The notes beneath the pieces are model-generated. The model worked only from the letters and a program-made list of their open reading frames with translations, was not told where the DNA came from and did no database searches. A program made the translations under genes and the position numbers. This document shows, piece by piece, positions 45,388 through 54,061 of a stretch of 64,000 nt of DNA (position 1 is the stretch's first letter; each line of letters begins with the position of its first letter). The DNA is from Akkermansia sp. (lineage in GTDB: Bacteria; Verrucomicrobiota; Verrucomicrobiia; Verrucomicrobiales; Akkermansiaceae): contig JAKSOT010000001.1 in NCBI GenBank assembly GCA_024405455.1, positions 1 to 64,000 on the forward strand, read 5' to 3'.

Positions 45388-47931
45388 ATGTTAGAGACAC
45401 TCCAGAGCCTAGTCAACACGCCCGCCTTCTACTTTTGCACCGGCATCCTGCTCATCGTCCTGTTCTTCTGGTACCTAGCGGCAGAGAACGACAAGGTGAA
45501 GCGCAACGCGGGCACCTTCTTCATCGTGGGTCTGTCGGCGTTCTCCATCATCTCGCTGCTGCTCAACGGGATGCACTACGGCATCGACATTAGCGGCGGC
45601 GTGGAGCTCACGCTTGAGGTGCAACCGAAGATGGGCGACTACGGCGAGATGGTGCCGCCCACGGAGGACGATATGCAGCAGGCCTGCAACATCCTGGGCG
45701 AGCGTCTCAACTCCACCGGCACCAGCGAAGTGGAAATCCTCCACTCCGGCAACAAGATCCTCATCCAGATTCCTCAGCAGGACAACGACCCCGACAAGAA
45801 CAAGGAGAAGCTGGACTCCATGGTGAAGATGCTCACCAAGATGGCCAAGCTGGAGCTGCTGGCCGTCTACCCGGACCAGGACCGCGTGCTGGCCGACCCC
45901 GAGGTGCAGGACAGCATCTCCCAGTACGAGGAGCGCATGGACCACTACAACAGCCTGAGCGAGGACGAGCAGAAGCGCACCCGCAAGCCCGCCCTGCCCC
46001 GCATCCCCTCCAAGCTCGGTCTCAACGACTACCTGATACTGCCCGGCCCGGTGACCAACGACGAGACGGGCGAGCCGGAGCTGGACAAGCACGGCAAGCA
46101 GAAGGTCTACTACTACGTGCTGCAGAAGCCGTACGTGGCCATGCAGAAGGATGTGTACATCACGGGCGCGGAGGTTTCCAAGGCGCAGCCGGACTACGTG
46201 CGCAAGGGCTACGTGGACGTGGTGCTCAACCGCACGGGTGCGGAGCGCATGGGCAAGCTGACCGGCTCCATGCAGATTGGGCGCGACCGCATGGCGGTGG
46301 TGCTCAACAGCCAGGTGAAGTGCGCCCCCGTGGTGCAGGCCGTGCTCCACAAGGATTTCAACATCAGCGGCCTTAACGGCAAGGGCGAGCCGGAGGACAT
46401 CTCCAAGGCCCTCGCCAACCCCCTCTCCAGCGATTTGAAGGTGGAGGGCCGCAAGGACGTTTCCGCACAGCTGGGCCAGAGCGCCCTGGAGCAGGCGGGC
46501 GTGGGCGGCCTGGTGGGCCTCATCGGCGTGTTCGCGTTCTGCTTCTGGTACTACCGCGCCAGCGGCATGGTGGCCATGGTTGGCCTGGCGTTCAACGCGC
46601 TGGTGCTGCTGGGGCTCATGAGCCTGTTCGGCTTTGTGCTCACGCTGCCGGGCATAGCGGGTATCGTGCTGACGATGGGCGTGGCGGTTGACGCGAACGT
46701 GCTGATCTACGAACGCATGCGCGAGGAGCGCGACCAGGGGCGCTCCTTCCTGCTGAGCCTGCGCAACGCGTATGAGAAGGCGTTCTCCGCCATTTGGGAC
46801 TCCAACATCACCTCGCTCATCACGGCGGTGATTCTGTTCTGGCTGGCCAGCGGCTCCATCAAGGGATTCGCCGTGACCACCAGCGTGGGTATCATCACCT
46901 CGCTCATCGGCGCCATTGTGGTGACCCGCGTGCTCTTCTTCTGGGTGGAGCACCTGGGCCTGCTGCCCAAGGACTTCAAGTTCGCGCGCGCGCCGTTCGC
47001 CGGCAAGGTGTTCGACTTCATGGGCATCCGCAAGGTCTGCATGTGGACCTCGGTGGCCGTCATCGGCCTGGGCATGGTGTACACGGTGTTCATCCGCGGG
47101 GAGAAGGGCCTGGGCGTTGACTTCACGGGCGGCGCCAGCGCCACCTACGTCATCCCCGGCGATTCCGAGCTGGACTACAACGCCGTGGAGGACTACGTTT
47201 CCACCATGAAGCTCTCCAAGGAGGCCTCCGCGCAGAAGTTCACCAGCGGCACGGACTGGAACATCAAGGTCCGCTGCGCCAACAAGGACGAGGCTATGCA
47301 GATCGACAAGGAGCTGCGCGAGAAGATTCCGCACATGAGCGAGCTGCAGGAGCCGTCCATCGACGACGTGAGTTCCTCGCTGGGCTCCGCGTTCTTCAAG
47401 ACGGCGTGCTTCGCGCTGCTGGCGGGCATGCTGGGCATTGCGCTGTACCTGGCGCTGCGCTTCGAATGGAGTTTCGCCATGGGCGCGCTGGTGTCCACGG
47501 CGCACGATGTGTTCGGCATCATTGCGCTGGTGGTGCTGATGGGCACGGAGCTGAACATCATCCACATCGGCGCGTTCCTGACGGTGGCCGGCTACTCCAT
47601 CAACGACACCATCGTGATTTTCGACCGTATCCGCGAGCGCCTGCGCACGGCGGAGCCGAGCGAGAAGCTGGTGGACATCATGAACGAGGCCATCAACTCC
47701 ACGCTGTCGCGAACGCTGCTCACCTCGCTGTCCACCATCGCGGTGCTGATTGCGCTCATCGCGCTGGGCGGCCCGTCCATGCGCGACTTCTCCATCACCA
47801 TGCTGCTGGGTATCTTCATCGGCACGTACTCCTCCATCTACATCGCCTCTCCCGTGGTGCTGTACTTCAGCGAGAAGCACAACCTGCGCGAGGAAATCCA
47901 GAAGGCGGCGGACGCCGAGGCCTCCGTGTAA
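45388..47931 (+). CDS. secDF: Protein translocase SecDF fusion
   Basis: 847 residues combining SecD (about 1-520) and SecF (about 540-847), as in Bacteroidetes, Verrucomicrobia and Bacillus. An N-terminal membrane helix precedes GMHYGIDISGGVELTLEV (the D1 motif), a large periplasmic loop, then six membrane helices with VGLIGVFAFCFWYYRASGMVAM and GVAVDANVLIYERMREE (D4-type). The SecF half repeats this: LGVDFTGGASATYVI, and INDTIVIFDRIRERL. It uses the proton gradient to help SecYEG release and pull exported proteins. The next gene starts 21 bp after the stop. Confidence 0.95.
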   Translation: MLETLQSLVNTPAFYFCTGILLIVLFFWYLAAENDKVKRNAGTFFIVGLSAFSIISLLLNGMHYGIDISGGVELTLEVQPKMGDYGEMVPPTEDDMQQACNILGERLNSTGTSEVEILHSGNKILIQIPQQDNDPDKNKEKLDSMVKMLTKMAKLELLAVYPDQDRVLADPEVQDSISQYEERMDHYNSLSEDEQKRTRKPALPRIPSKLGLNDYLILPGPVTNDETGEPELDKHGKQKVYYYVLQKPYVAMQKDVYITGAEVSKAQPDYVRKGYVDVVLNRTGAERMGKLTGSMQIGRDRMAVVLNSQVKCAPVVQAVLHKDFNISGLNGKGEPEDISKALANPLSSDLKVEGRKDVSAQLGQSALEQAGVGGLVGLIGVFAFCFWYYRASGMVAMVGLAFNALVLLGLMSLFGFVLTLPGIAGIVLTMGVAVDANVLIYERMREERDQGRSFLLSLRNAYEKAFSAIWDSNITSLITAVILFWLASGSIKGFAVTTSVGIITSLIGAIVVTRVLFFWVEHLGLLPKDFKFARAPFAGKVFDFMGIRKVCMWTSVAVIGLGMVYTVFIRGEKGLGVDFTGGASATYVIPGDSELDYNAVEDYVSTMKLSKEASAQKFTSGTDWNIKVRCANKDEAMQIDKELREKIPHMSELQEPSIDDVSSSLGSAFFKTACFALLAGMLGIALYLALRFEWSFAMGALVSTAHDVFGIIALVVLMGTELNIIHIGAFLTVAGYSINDTIVIFDRIRERLRTAEPSEKLVDIMNEAINSTLSRTLLTSLSTIAVLIALIALGGPSMRDFSITMLLGIFIGTYSSIYIASPVVLYFSEKHNLREEIQKAADAEASV

Positions 47932-47952
47932 CCCACGCAACCGCCGCACCCC

Positions 47953-48834
47953 GTGAAGCGCGGCCGCAACCAAGCGCTGATCATCCTGGGCTGCCTCGCC
48001 TTCCTGGCGGCGGTGTGGGGGTCGGTGGACTGCGGCGTGCGGCTCTCCCAACCGGGGCTTAACGCCGCGGAGGAAACGCACCTGCGGCACCTCATCTACT
48101 TCCACTTTGCGGTGGCGCAGCTGCTGCTGGTGCTGGCGGGCGTGCTGTTCTGGCGGCGGCACCACAAGTGGAAGCGCTACTACCTGGTGGTGAGCTACAA
48201 TGAAAAGGGCGTGGCGCTGGACCCACCGGGCATCCGCATACCCGCCAGCCGCCTGTTCCGCTGCCACCTGCACGAGCCGCTGGAGACCGCCGCCCTGCCC
48301 CCGCCGGACGCCCCCATCCTGGTGTACCCCATGTTCATGCTCAGCGGCACCAGCAGCGGCGCCAGGCTCCAGCAATGGCTGCGCAAAGCCTACGCGCGCC
48401 GCTTCAAGGGCGCGCAGCCGCAACTGTTCTTCCAGCCCGTGCTGGGGGCCTCCCCCTGGCTGGCGGAGGCCGCCGCCCGCCGCCTGAGGGAGCACGACCG
48501 CCTGCAGCCGGACACGGGCATCCTGGTGGTGGCGCACGGCTCCAAACTGCCGGAGCCGCCGCCGGAGCCCGCGCTGTTCTGCCGCCGCCTGCGCGAGCTG
48601 CTACCCGGCACCGAGGTGGCGCTGGGCTACTTCCACCAAACGCCGGACGCCGCCGCGGTGATGGCGGGCATGCAGTCCCGCCGCGTCCTGCTGCTGCCCT
48701 TCCTGCTGACAGACGGCATCCACACGCGGCGCGACCTGCCCACCGCCGAACAGGCGGCGGCCTGCGGCAAGGAGCTCACGCGCCTGCAGGTGGCCGCATC
48801 CATGCTTGATTACGCCTTCCCCTCCCGCCCATGA
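47953..48834 (+). CDS. Membrane-anchored CbiX/SirB-like chelatase-domain protein
   Basis: 293 residues from GTG 47953. Two N-terminal membrane helices (ALIILGCLAFLAAVWGSV and HFAVAQLLLVLAGVLFW) precede a soluble part that looks like the two halves of a class II chelatase: ILVYPMFMLSGTSSGARLQQWL (about 120-140) and VVAHGSKLPEPPPEPALF (about 192) with LLLPFLLTDGIHTRRDL (about 245). The HGS and GxH elements match the metal and substrate sites of CbiX/SirB, which insert metal into sirohydrochlorin. Membrane anchoring is unusual and no tetrapyrrole genes adjoin, so the true substrate is open. It overlaps the next gene by 4 nt. Confidence 0.7.
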   Translation: MKRGRNQALIILGCLAFLAAVWGSVDCGVRLSQPGLNAAEETHLRHLIYFHFAVAQLLLVLAGVLFWRRHHKWKRYYLVVSYNEKGVALDPPGIRIPASRLFRCHLHEPLETAALPPPDAPILVYPMFMLSGTSSGARLQQWLRKAYARRFKGAQPQLFFQPVLGASPWLAEAAARRLREHDRLQPDTGILVVAHGSKLPEPPPEPALFCRRLRELLPGTEVALGYFHQTPDAAAVMAGMQSRRVLLLPFLLTDGIHTRRDLPTAEQAAACGKELTRLQVAASMLDYAFPSRP

Positions 48835-49094
48835 AACTCGCCGTCAAAGTGACCCCCGGCGCCTCCCGCAGCGAAATCGTCGGCTGGGAGGAAGACCCGC
48901 ACGCCGGGCGCGTGCTCAAGCTGCGCATCGCCGCCCCGCCCGTGGAGGGCAAGGCCAACAAGGAGGTGGTGGCCTTCCTGGCAAAGAAACTCGGCATGCC
49001 GAAATCCGCCGTCACCCTGCTGCACGGGGATTCCTCGCGCGTGAAGCTGCTGAACATACCGGATGCTGCGGCGGAGAGGCTGCCGCATGAATAG
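48831..49094 (+). CDS. DUF167/YggU family protein
   Basis: 87 residues, typical family length. Motifs KVTPGASRSEIVGW and RIAAPPVEGKANKEVVAFLAKKLGMPKSAVTLLHGDSSRVKLLNI are diagnostic. Function is not established (small alpha/beta protein, cytoplasmic). Start overlaps the preceding stop (ATGA), so it is translationally coupled to the chelatase-domain gene and likely part of the secDF operon. Confidence 0.92.
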   Translation: MKLAVKVTPGASRSEIVGWEEDPHAGRVLKLRIAAPPVEGKANKEVVAFLAKKLGMPKSAVTLLHGDSSRVKLLNIPDAAAERLPHE

Positions 49095-49100
49095 GCGGCG

Positions 49101-49142
49101 TAATTAGGGATTAGGATGAAGATTAAGATTAGGATTGGGAGG
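49101..49142. repeat. Telomere-like hexamer repeats, site 1
   Basis: Imperfect units of ATTAGG/ATTAAG (TTAGGGATTAGGATGAAG, then GATTAAGATTAGGATTGG). The same hexamer family, in the opposite orientation, occurs at 63261-63300. Confidence 0.7.
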
Positions 49143-49190
49143 ATTTGATAGTAGATGCGCACGCGATTGCGGCATACCAACATTTCGGGC

Positions 49191-49218
49191 TTGACATTTA
49201 AAGCGCTACACCCATAAT
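49191..49218 (+). promoter_or_regulatory. Promoter of ugd
   Basis: -35 TTGACA (49191-49196), 16-bp spacer, -10 CATAAT (49213-49218), leader of about 18-20 nt before the ATG at 49244. Confidence 0.65.
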
Positions 49219-49243
49219 TCTTCCAACACATATTTTTATCACC

Positions 49244-50575
49244 ATGAACCTTGCTATCATCGGCACCGGATATGTAGGCCTCACCACGGGAACCTGTTTC
49301 GCGGAAGTGGGTCACAACGTGATTTGCGTGGACAACAACCAGAAGAAGGTTGAAGCCCTGCGCCAAGGCAAGATGCCCATCTACGAGCCCGACCTGGAGG
49401 ACATGATCGTCTCCAACGTCTCCGCGGGCCGCCTTACCTTCACCACGGACCTGAACGAGGCCGTGGCCAAGAGCGACATCATCTTCATCGCCGTGCCCAC
49501 GCCCCCGCACGAGGACGGCTCCGTGGACCTCTCCTTCATCGAGGCCGTGTCCCACGAGATTGCGGACGCCATGCGCCCGGAGTACGGCTACCGCATCGTG
49601 GTGGACAAATCCACCGTTCCGGTGAGCACGGGCCAGAAGGTGTACGATGTCATCAACCGCTACGCCGGGGCTGATGTGGACGTGGACGTGGTGTCCAACC
49701 CCGAGTTCCTGCGCGAGGGAAGCGCGGTGCAGGACCTGATGAACCCGGACCGCGTGGTCATCGGCACCAACTCCCAGCGCGCCATGGACATGATGAAGCG
49801 CGTGTACCAGCCGTTCAACGCGCCCATCGTGGAGGTGGACCTGGCGTCCGCGGAGCTCATCAAGCACGCCGCCAACTCCTTCCTGGCACTCAAGATTTCC
49901 TACATCAACGCCGTCTCACAGGTCTGCGAGAAATCCGGGGCTGACGTGGAGCTGGTGGCCATGGGCATCGGCATGGACAAGCGCATCTCCCGCAACTTCC
50001 TCAACGCCGGACTGGGCTACGGCGGCTCCTGCTTCCCCAAGGACGTGAAGGGCTTCATCAACGTATCCCACCAGCTGGGAGCTCCCCTGCACCTGCTGGA
50101 GGAGGTGGAGCGCATCAACGCGCAGCAGCTTGACCACTTCATGGAGCGCCTGCGCGAGAAGCTCTGGGTGCTGCGCAACAAGCGCGTGGCCGTCTGGGGC
50201 ATCGCCTTCAAGCAGAACACAGACGACGTCCGCGAATCCGTGGCCGTGAAGCTCATCCGCCGCCTGTGCGAGGAGGGCGCCATTGTGAGCGCGTACGACC
50301 CCAAGGCCATGGAGACCGGCGCGAAGGCGCTGGAGGGTTGCGAGGTGAACTACTGCGAGGACATGTACGAGTGCACGCGCGACGCGGAGGTGCTGGTGGT
50401 GGCCACGGAATGGAAACAGTTTGCCAACGCCAACCTGCAGCGCGTGCGCGAGCTCATGAAGCTGCCCATCATCTTCGACGGCCGCAACGTGATGCACGGC
50501 GAGAACGCCATCCACGCCGGCTTCGAGTACCACTCCGTGGGCCGCAAGAGCCTCTACCCCAAGGAGCAGGCCTGA
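49244..50575 (+). CDS. ugd: UDP-glucose 6-dehydrogenase
   Basis: 443 residues, usual length. N-terminal NAD-binding motif MNLAIIGTGYVGLTTGTCFA; FVGTN-type VVSNPEFLREGSAVQDLMNPDR (about 145-170); catalytic Cys in GLGYGGSCFPKDVKGF (Cys about 263); KRVAVWGIAFKQNTDDVRESVA (about 312) in the C-terminal domain. It oxidises UDP-glucose to UDP-glucuronate with two NAD+, for capsule, LPS or exopolysaccharide. It stands alone with its own promoter and terminator. Confidence 0.95.
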   Translation: MNLAIIGTGYVGLTTGTCFAEVGHNVICVDNNQKKVEALRQGKMPIYEPDLEDMIVSNVSAGRLTFTTDLNEAVAKSDIIFIAVPTPPHEDGSVDLSFIEAVSHEIADAMRPEYGYRIVVDKSTVPVSTGQKVYDVINRYAGADVDVDVVSNPEFLREGSAVQDLMNPDRVVIGTNSQRAMDMMKRVYQPFNAPIVEVDLASAELIKHAANSFLALKISYINAVSQVCEKSGADVELVAMGIGMDKRISRNFLNAGLGYGGSCFPKDVKGFINVSHQLGAPLHLLEEVERINAQQLDHFMERLREKLWVLRNKRVAVWGIAFKQNTDDVRESVAVKLIRRLCEEGAIVSAYDPKAMETGAKALEGCEVNYCEDMYECTRDAEVLVVATEWKQFANANLQRVRELMKLPIIFDGRNVMHGENAIHAGFEYHSVGRKSLYPKEQA

Positions 50576-50608
50576 CGGCGGCTGCACTGGGCATTTAAAT
50601 CAACACGG

Positions 50609-50635
50609 GGCCGCCCGGCGTTCCGCCGGGCGGCC
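50609..50635 (+). terminator. Terminator of ugd
   Basis: GGCCGCCCGGCG (50609-50620), loop TTC, CGCCGGGCGGCC (50624-50635), perfect 12-bp stem; no T-run follows. Confidence 0.65.
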
Positions 50636-50664
50636 TCCCCCTACACATATATATGCAAATAATC

Positions 50665-50692
50665 TTGCAATACGCACGGGAAAGGCTACAAT
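50665..50692 (+). promoter_or_regulatory. Promoter of the GrpE/C39/dynamin/Hsp70 operon
   Basis: -35 TTGCAA (50665-50670), 16-bp spacer, -10 TACAAT (50687-50692), ATG at 50701 only 8 nt further. The upstream ATATATATGCAAATAAT stretch (50647-50663) could act as an UP element. Confidence 0.7.
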
Positions 50693-50700
50693 AAGCTCGT

Positions 50701-51402
50701 ATGAGTATGCCCAGCTCCCCACCGATTGCCCTCATGCTCTATACGTCTCTCATTATCCTTTTGGCGATGGCCGCCTATATTGTACACATGCACAAAATTA
50801 CCAAGCGGTTGCAGACCACGGCAAGGGAGAATGGCAAGGTCCCCGCCCCGTTTGGCACATGGACAGCGCCGCCGCACGCGCCGTTCCGCCCCCTGCCGGG
50901 CCTTGGCGGGGCCGGGGCGGCTCCCGGACACGCGACAGGGCCGGGAGGGGGAGGCGCAGGCGCCCTCCGGGGGCTTGTTGCCCGCATAGGGGAGGAGGGG
51001 CTCTCCGGGCTGTTGAGCTCCCGCCTGGATGACATGGGGGAGGAGGCGGAGGGAGTGCCGCAGGCCGTTGCAAGGCTCGGGCTCTTGGATGAGATACGCA
51101 TTCTCTCACGCCATGCCGGGGGTGACGACGCCGAGACGCTTCAAGAGCTTGCCGCGGCCCTCCGCAGCCAGCTGGAAGAAATGGGAGCGGAGGTAATCGA
51201 CGACGATGCCTGGGCTCCGTCACGCCAGAAGGCGGTTGAAGTGCTGTGCGATTTGCCTGCGGGCTCGGCGCCCGTGGTGGCGGGGAAAGTGGCCTCCGGT
51301 CTTGTATTCCAGGGCCGGATGTACCGCAAGCAAGCCGTCATCCTCCGCACGGCCCCCCATTATTCACCTATTCCAACCCAACAAGGAGACAATGTACATT
51401 GA
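50701..51402 (+). CDS. Membrane-anchored GrpE-like protein
   Basis: 233 residues. One membrane helix (about 8-29, PIALMLYTSLIILLAMAAYIV), a low-complexity Gly/Pro linker (about 42-85), a helical part, and a C-terminal stretch VIDDDAWAPSRQKAVEVLCDL...GKVASGLVFQGRMYRKQAVILRTA (about 163-222) with the pattern of the GrpE beta-wing domain. GrpE is the nucleotide exchange factor of DnaK. An unusual Hsp70 is encoded in the same operon, so this is probably its dedicated partner, tethered to the membrane. The GrpE assignment is by pattern and context, not strong similarity. It overlaps the next gene by 11 nt. Confidence 0.6.
   Translation: MSMPSSPPIALMLYTSLIILLAMAAYIVHMHKITKRLQTTARENGKVPAPFGTWTAPPHAPFRPLPGLGGAGAAPGHATGPGGGGAGALRGLVARIGEEGLSGLLSSRLDDMGEEAEGVPQAVARLGLLDEIRILSRHAGGDDAETLQELAAALRSQLEEMGAEVIDDDAWAPSRQKAVEVLCDLPAGSAPVVAGKVASGLVFQGRMYRKQAVILRTAPHYSPIPTQQGDNVH
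51383..51388 (+). promoter_or_regulatory. Shine-Dalgarno of the C39-type peptidase gene
   Basis: AAGGAG lies 3 nt before ATG 51392, one of the few clear ribosome-binding sites in the window. It decides the start in an ORF that is open further upstream, and allows internal initiation inside the end of the GrpE-like gene. Confidence 0.7.
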
Positions 51403-52165
51403 CATGGATATGACAATAGGCTCCCCCGAAAACCAACAGGCATTTTGGGAGCTGCAAAGCTATTCCGACGACTGCGCCATCATGGCCCAGGTGAGCCTCT
51501 TGCACCAGTTCGGCGTGAACCTCACGGAAAACCAGGCCATATTCGAGTGCTCGTCCCACGGTTGGTACACGCCCGGCGGCGGCACACTCCCCGGCGATGT
51601 GGGCAACCTCTTGGATTTGCACGGCGTCAGCACCCACGATGTACACTACGCCACGGTGGCGGACCTGGCCAGAGAACTCCAGGCGGGGCACGGCATCATA
51701 GTGGGCGTGAACTCAGCCGAGCTGTGGAATTCCGGCCCCCTCTCCGATTTGAAGCACTGGCTGTGCAAGGCTTTCGGGCTGGACAACTCCACCTTCAATC
51801 CCGCGGACCATGCGGTGGTGGTTACCGGCATTGACGTCTCCGACCCGGGAAATCCGCACGTGATCATCAACGACTCCGGCCATCCCGACGGCCAGGGGCA
51901 CCCATACCCGCTGGACAAGTTCCTGGACGCATGGGAGAATTCGAATTTCTCCTACACCGCCACAAACGCCGCCATACCGCACGATACGGCCACCATGGGT
52001 GACCTGGACCTGCTGGACCTCAGCAAATGGCTGGCGGGGAGTCTAGCCGGCGGAGCGGTCCTGGCCGAGACGGGAGACATATTCAGCGCCGCCGCCGCGA
52101 GCGTGACCGCCGCCAACCTGATGGAGGAATGGTTCTCCAACCCCGCCGCCGTGCGCGACATCTAA
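51392..52165 (+). CDS. Papain-like (C39-type) cysteine peptidase
   Basis: 257 residues. The order and spacing of Cys28 (QSYSDDCAIMAQVSLL), His140 (PADHAVVVTGIDV) and Asn160/Asp161 (VIINDSGHPDG), followed by PLDKFLDAWENSNF, match C39-like peptidases. The C-terminus (about 205-257) has a weakly hydrophobic helix. No signal peptide, so it acts in the cytoplasm, unlike bacteriocin-processing C39 domains fused to ABC transporters. It sits between the GrpE-like and dynamin genes (24-bp gap to the latter) and may be an effector or processing enzyme of the system. Confidence 0.75.
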   Translation: MYIDMDMTIGSPENQQAFWELQSYSDDCAIMAQVSLLHQFGVNLTENQAIFECSSHGWYTPGGGTLPGDVGNLLDLHGVSTHDVHYATVADLARELQAGHGIIVGVNSAELWNSGPLSDLKHWLCKAFGLDNSTFNPADHAVVVTGIDVSDPGNPHVIINDSGHPDGQGHPYPLDKFLDAWENSNFSYTATNAAIPHDTATMGDLDLLDLSKWLAGSLAGGAVLAETGDIFSAAAASVTAANLMEEWFSNPAAVRDI

Positions 52166-52189
52166 CACCCCATACCACACAGCACCATT

Positions 52190-54061
52190 ATGCAAAAACT
52201 AGCAGCAGCACTCACCCTGGCCGCCGAGCTGGACGCCCAGATGACCGGCATCCCCGTCACGGATGATTTCCGCAAGAAGATGGACCTCCTGGGTGCAGGC
52301 ATCTTCCGCCTCGTCGTCATGGGGGAGATCAAGAAGGGGAAGTCCTCCTTCATCAACGCCTTGCTGGGCTACAAGGAGCTGGTGCCCACCAGCTCGAACG
52401 TGGCCACCTCCACCATCTTCAAGATCCACTACGGCAAGGAGGTGGCCTACAAGGTCTTTTTCACCGTCCAGAGCGGCAAGGGGGAACAGGCCATCTCCGC
52501 GGCGGACCTCCCCCTGTTCGGCACGGAGGACGGCAACCCCGGCAATGAGAAACAGGTGGACTTCATCGAGGTCTCCTGCCCCTCTCCCCTGCTCAAGACG
52601 GGCGTGGTCATCATTGACACCCCCGGGCTGGGCGGCACATTCCGCGAGCACAAGAAAATCACATACCAGTATGTGCCCAAGGCAGATGCCGTCTTCTTTG
52701 TGACGGACAGCGTGGAATCCCCCATAGGGGCATTGGAGATAGAATACTTGAAAGACATACAGGGCATCACCCGGCACGTGTATTATGTCCAGACCAAAAC
52801 TGCGGCGGTGGACGAGGAAGCCGCCAACGCGCGGCGAGAGAACAACCTGGGCATCCTATCGCGCGCCCTAGGCGTTTCCCCCGGCGAGACGCCCTATTTC
52901 ATGCTCGATTCCGAGGTTCGGCACATGGCGGCGCAGCAATCGAGCACGGACATGCTCCAGCTCAGCGGGTACCCGGCGCTGCTCGCCTTTGTCAACAAGA
53001 GGCTGCTGCCGGCCAAGCGCCAGATACTGGCGAGGAAAGCCGTAACGGCCGCCACCCCCACCCTGGAGCACCTGATTTCCCAAGTGGAGGAAAAGGAGCA
53101 GATGCTGAATGCGGACACGGCGGACAGCCGCAACAGGGCCCAGGCGGAGATACAGAGGGCCCAGGACGAGCTCACCCACTGGGAAACGGAGGAAAAGGAC
53201 GTGCTGGTGCGCAGCATTTCCAAGGGGCTGGACGACAACGTGCGCGCGGCGATGGCCTTTCTCAGCCAGTGCCAGCCCTACGGCAGCATTCAAATGGAAA
53301 TGGAAAACGCCATCAACCGTGCATCAACCAGAGAGGAACTGATGCACACCATGCGGGTCATCAGCAACAACCTGCCGGGGTTCGCGGCACAGTGCATGCA
53401 GGCCGTAGCCGCCCAGCTCCAGGCAGGCACCCAGCAGGTGCTCGGGACGTGCTGCCCGGAGATAACGGCGCTCTCCGGGGAGGTGAACACAGGCGTTCCC
53501 GCCATCAACAATTTCAGGATAGAGCGCATGCTCCGGGACATGGCGAACGATGGGGGGCGGGAGTTTGCAAAGCTCCGGACGGGCATGTACGGGGGCATGG
53601 CGGGCATGGCCATGGCATCTGTCGTGGGTGGAGTTATCGGCAGCGTCGTCCCCGTTGTCGGCACCTTCATCGGCAGTTCCATCGGCATGGCTATCGCGGG
53701 CATGTGGGGAAGCAGCCAAGCCTGCATGCTCCAGGAACAGCAGGAACTCCAGAGCCTCCGCTCCCAGGCCAGCGCAGCCCTTTCCACCACCATCGGGGAT
53801 ATGTACTCCAAGATGCAGGCGAACATCAACCAGCTGAATGCGGATGTCAAGTACCTGGTGCAGGATGCCCTGGCCAACACCCTGCGGCAAAGGTCCAGGG
53901 ATTTGCAGTCGGCCATCGCGGATTTGCAGGAACGCGCGCAGATGACCGGAGAAGCCCTCAGGCAGCGCAAGGAGGGGCTCGCCGCCCTCAGGCAGCAGCT
54001 GGCCTCCATCAAGCGCACCATTGCGGCGTATATCCCCGTACAATCAAATCCCGTTCCATGA
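52190..54061 (+). CDS. Dynamin-like GTPase 1
   Basis: 623 residues. GTPase motifs: G1 GEIKKGKSS (about 44-52), G2 region SNVATST, G3 DTPG (Asp143) in VVIIDTPGLGG, probable G4 QTKTAAVD. A helical stalk follows, then a strongly hydrophobic Gly-rich stretch GMYGGMAGMAMASVVGGVIGSVVPVVGTFIGSSIGM (about 464-505), the likely membrane paddle, and a C-terminal coiled coil. This is the layout of bacterial dynamin-like proteins that bind or remodel membranes. The stop overlaps the next ATG (ATGA), coupling it to GTPase 2, so the pair probably forms a hetero-complex. Confidence 0.88.
   Translation: MQKLAAALTLAAELDAQMTGIPVTDDFRKKMDLLGAGIFRLVVMGEIKKGKSSFINALLGYKELVPTSSNVATSTIFKIHYGKEVAYKVFFTVQSGKGEQAISAADLPLFGTEDGNPGNEKQVDFIEVSCPSPLLKTGVVIIDTPGLGGTFREHKKITYQYVPKADAVFFVTDSVESPIGALEIEYLKDIQGITRHVYYVQTKTAAVDEEAANARRENNLGILSRALGVSPGETPYFMLDSEVRHMAAQQSSTDMLQLSGYPALLAFVNKRLLPAKRQILARKAVTAATPTLEHLISQVEEKEQMLNADTADSRNRAQAEIQRAQDELTHWETEEKDVLVRSISKGLDDNVRAAMAFLSQCQPYGSIQMEMENAINRASTREELMHTMRVISNNLPGFAAQCMQAVAAQLQAGTQQVLGTCCPEITALSGEVNTGVPAINNFRIERMLRDMANDGGREFAKLRTGMYGGMAGMAMASVVGGVIGSVVPVVGTFIGSSIGMAIAGMWGSSQACMLQEQQELQSLRSQASAALSTTIGDMYSKMQANINQLNADVKYLVQDALANTLRQRSRDLQSAIADLQERAQMTGEALRQRKEGLAALRQQLASIKRTIAAYIPVQSNPVP

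Noticed and set aside
45475-48537. 1020-residue open frame antisense to secDF
   Set aside because: Its His/Ala/Arg-rich composition is that of a shadow frame in GC-rich DNA; secDF on the other strand is unmistakable.
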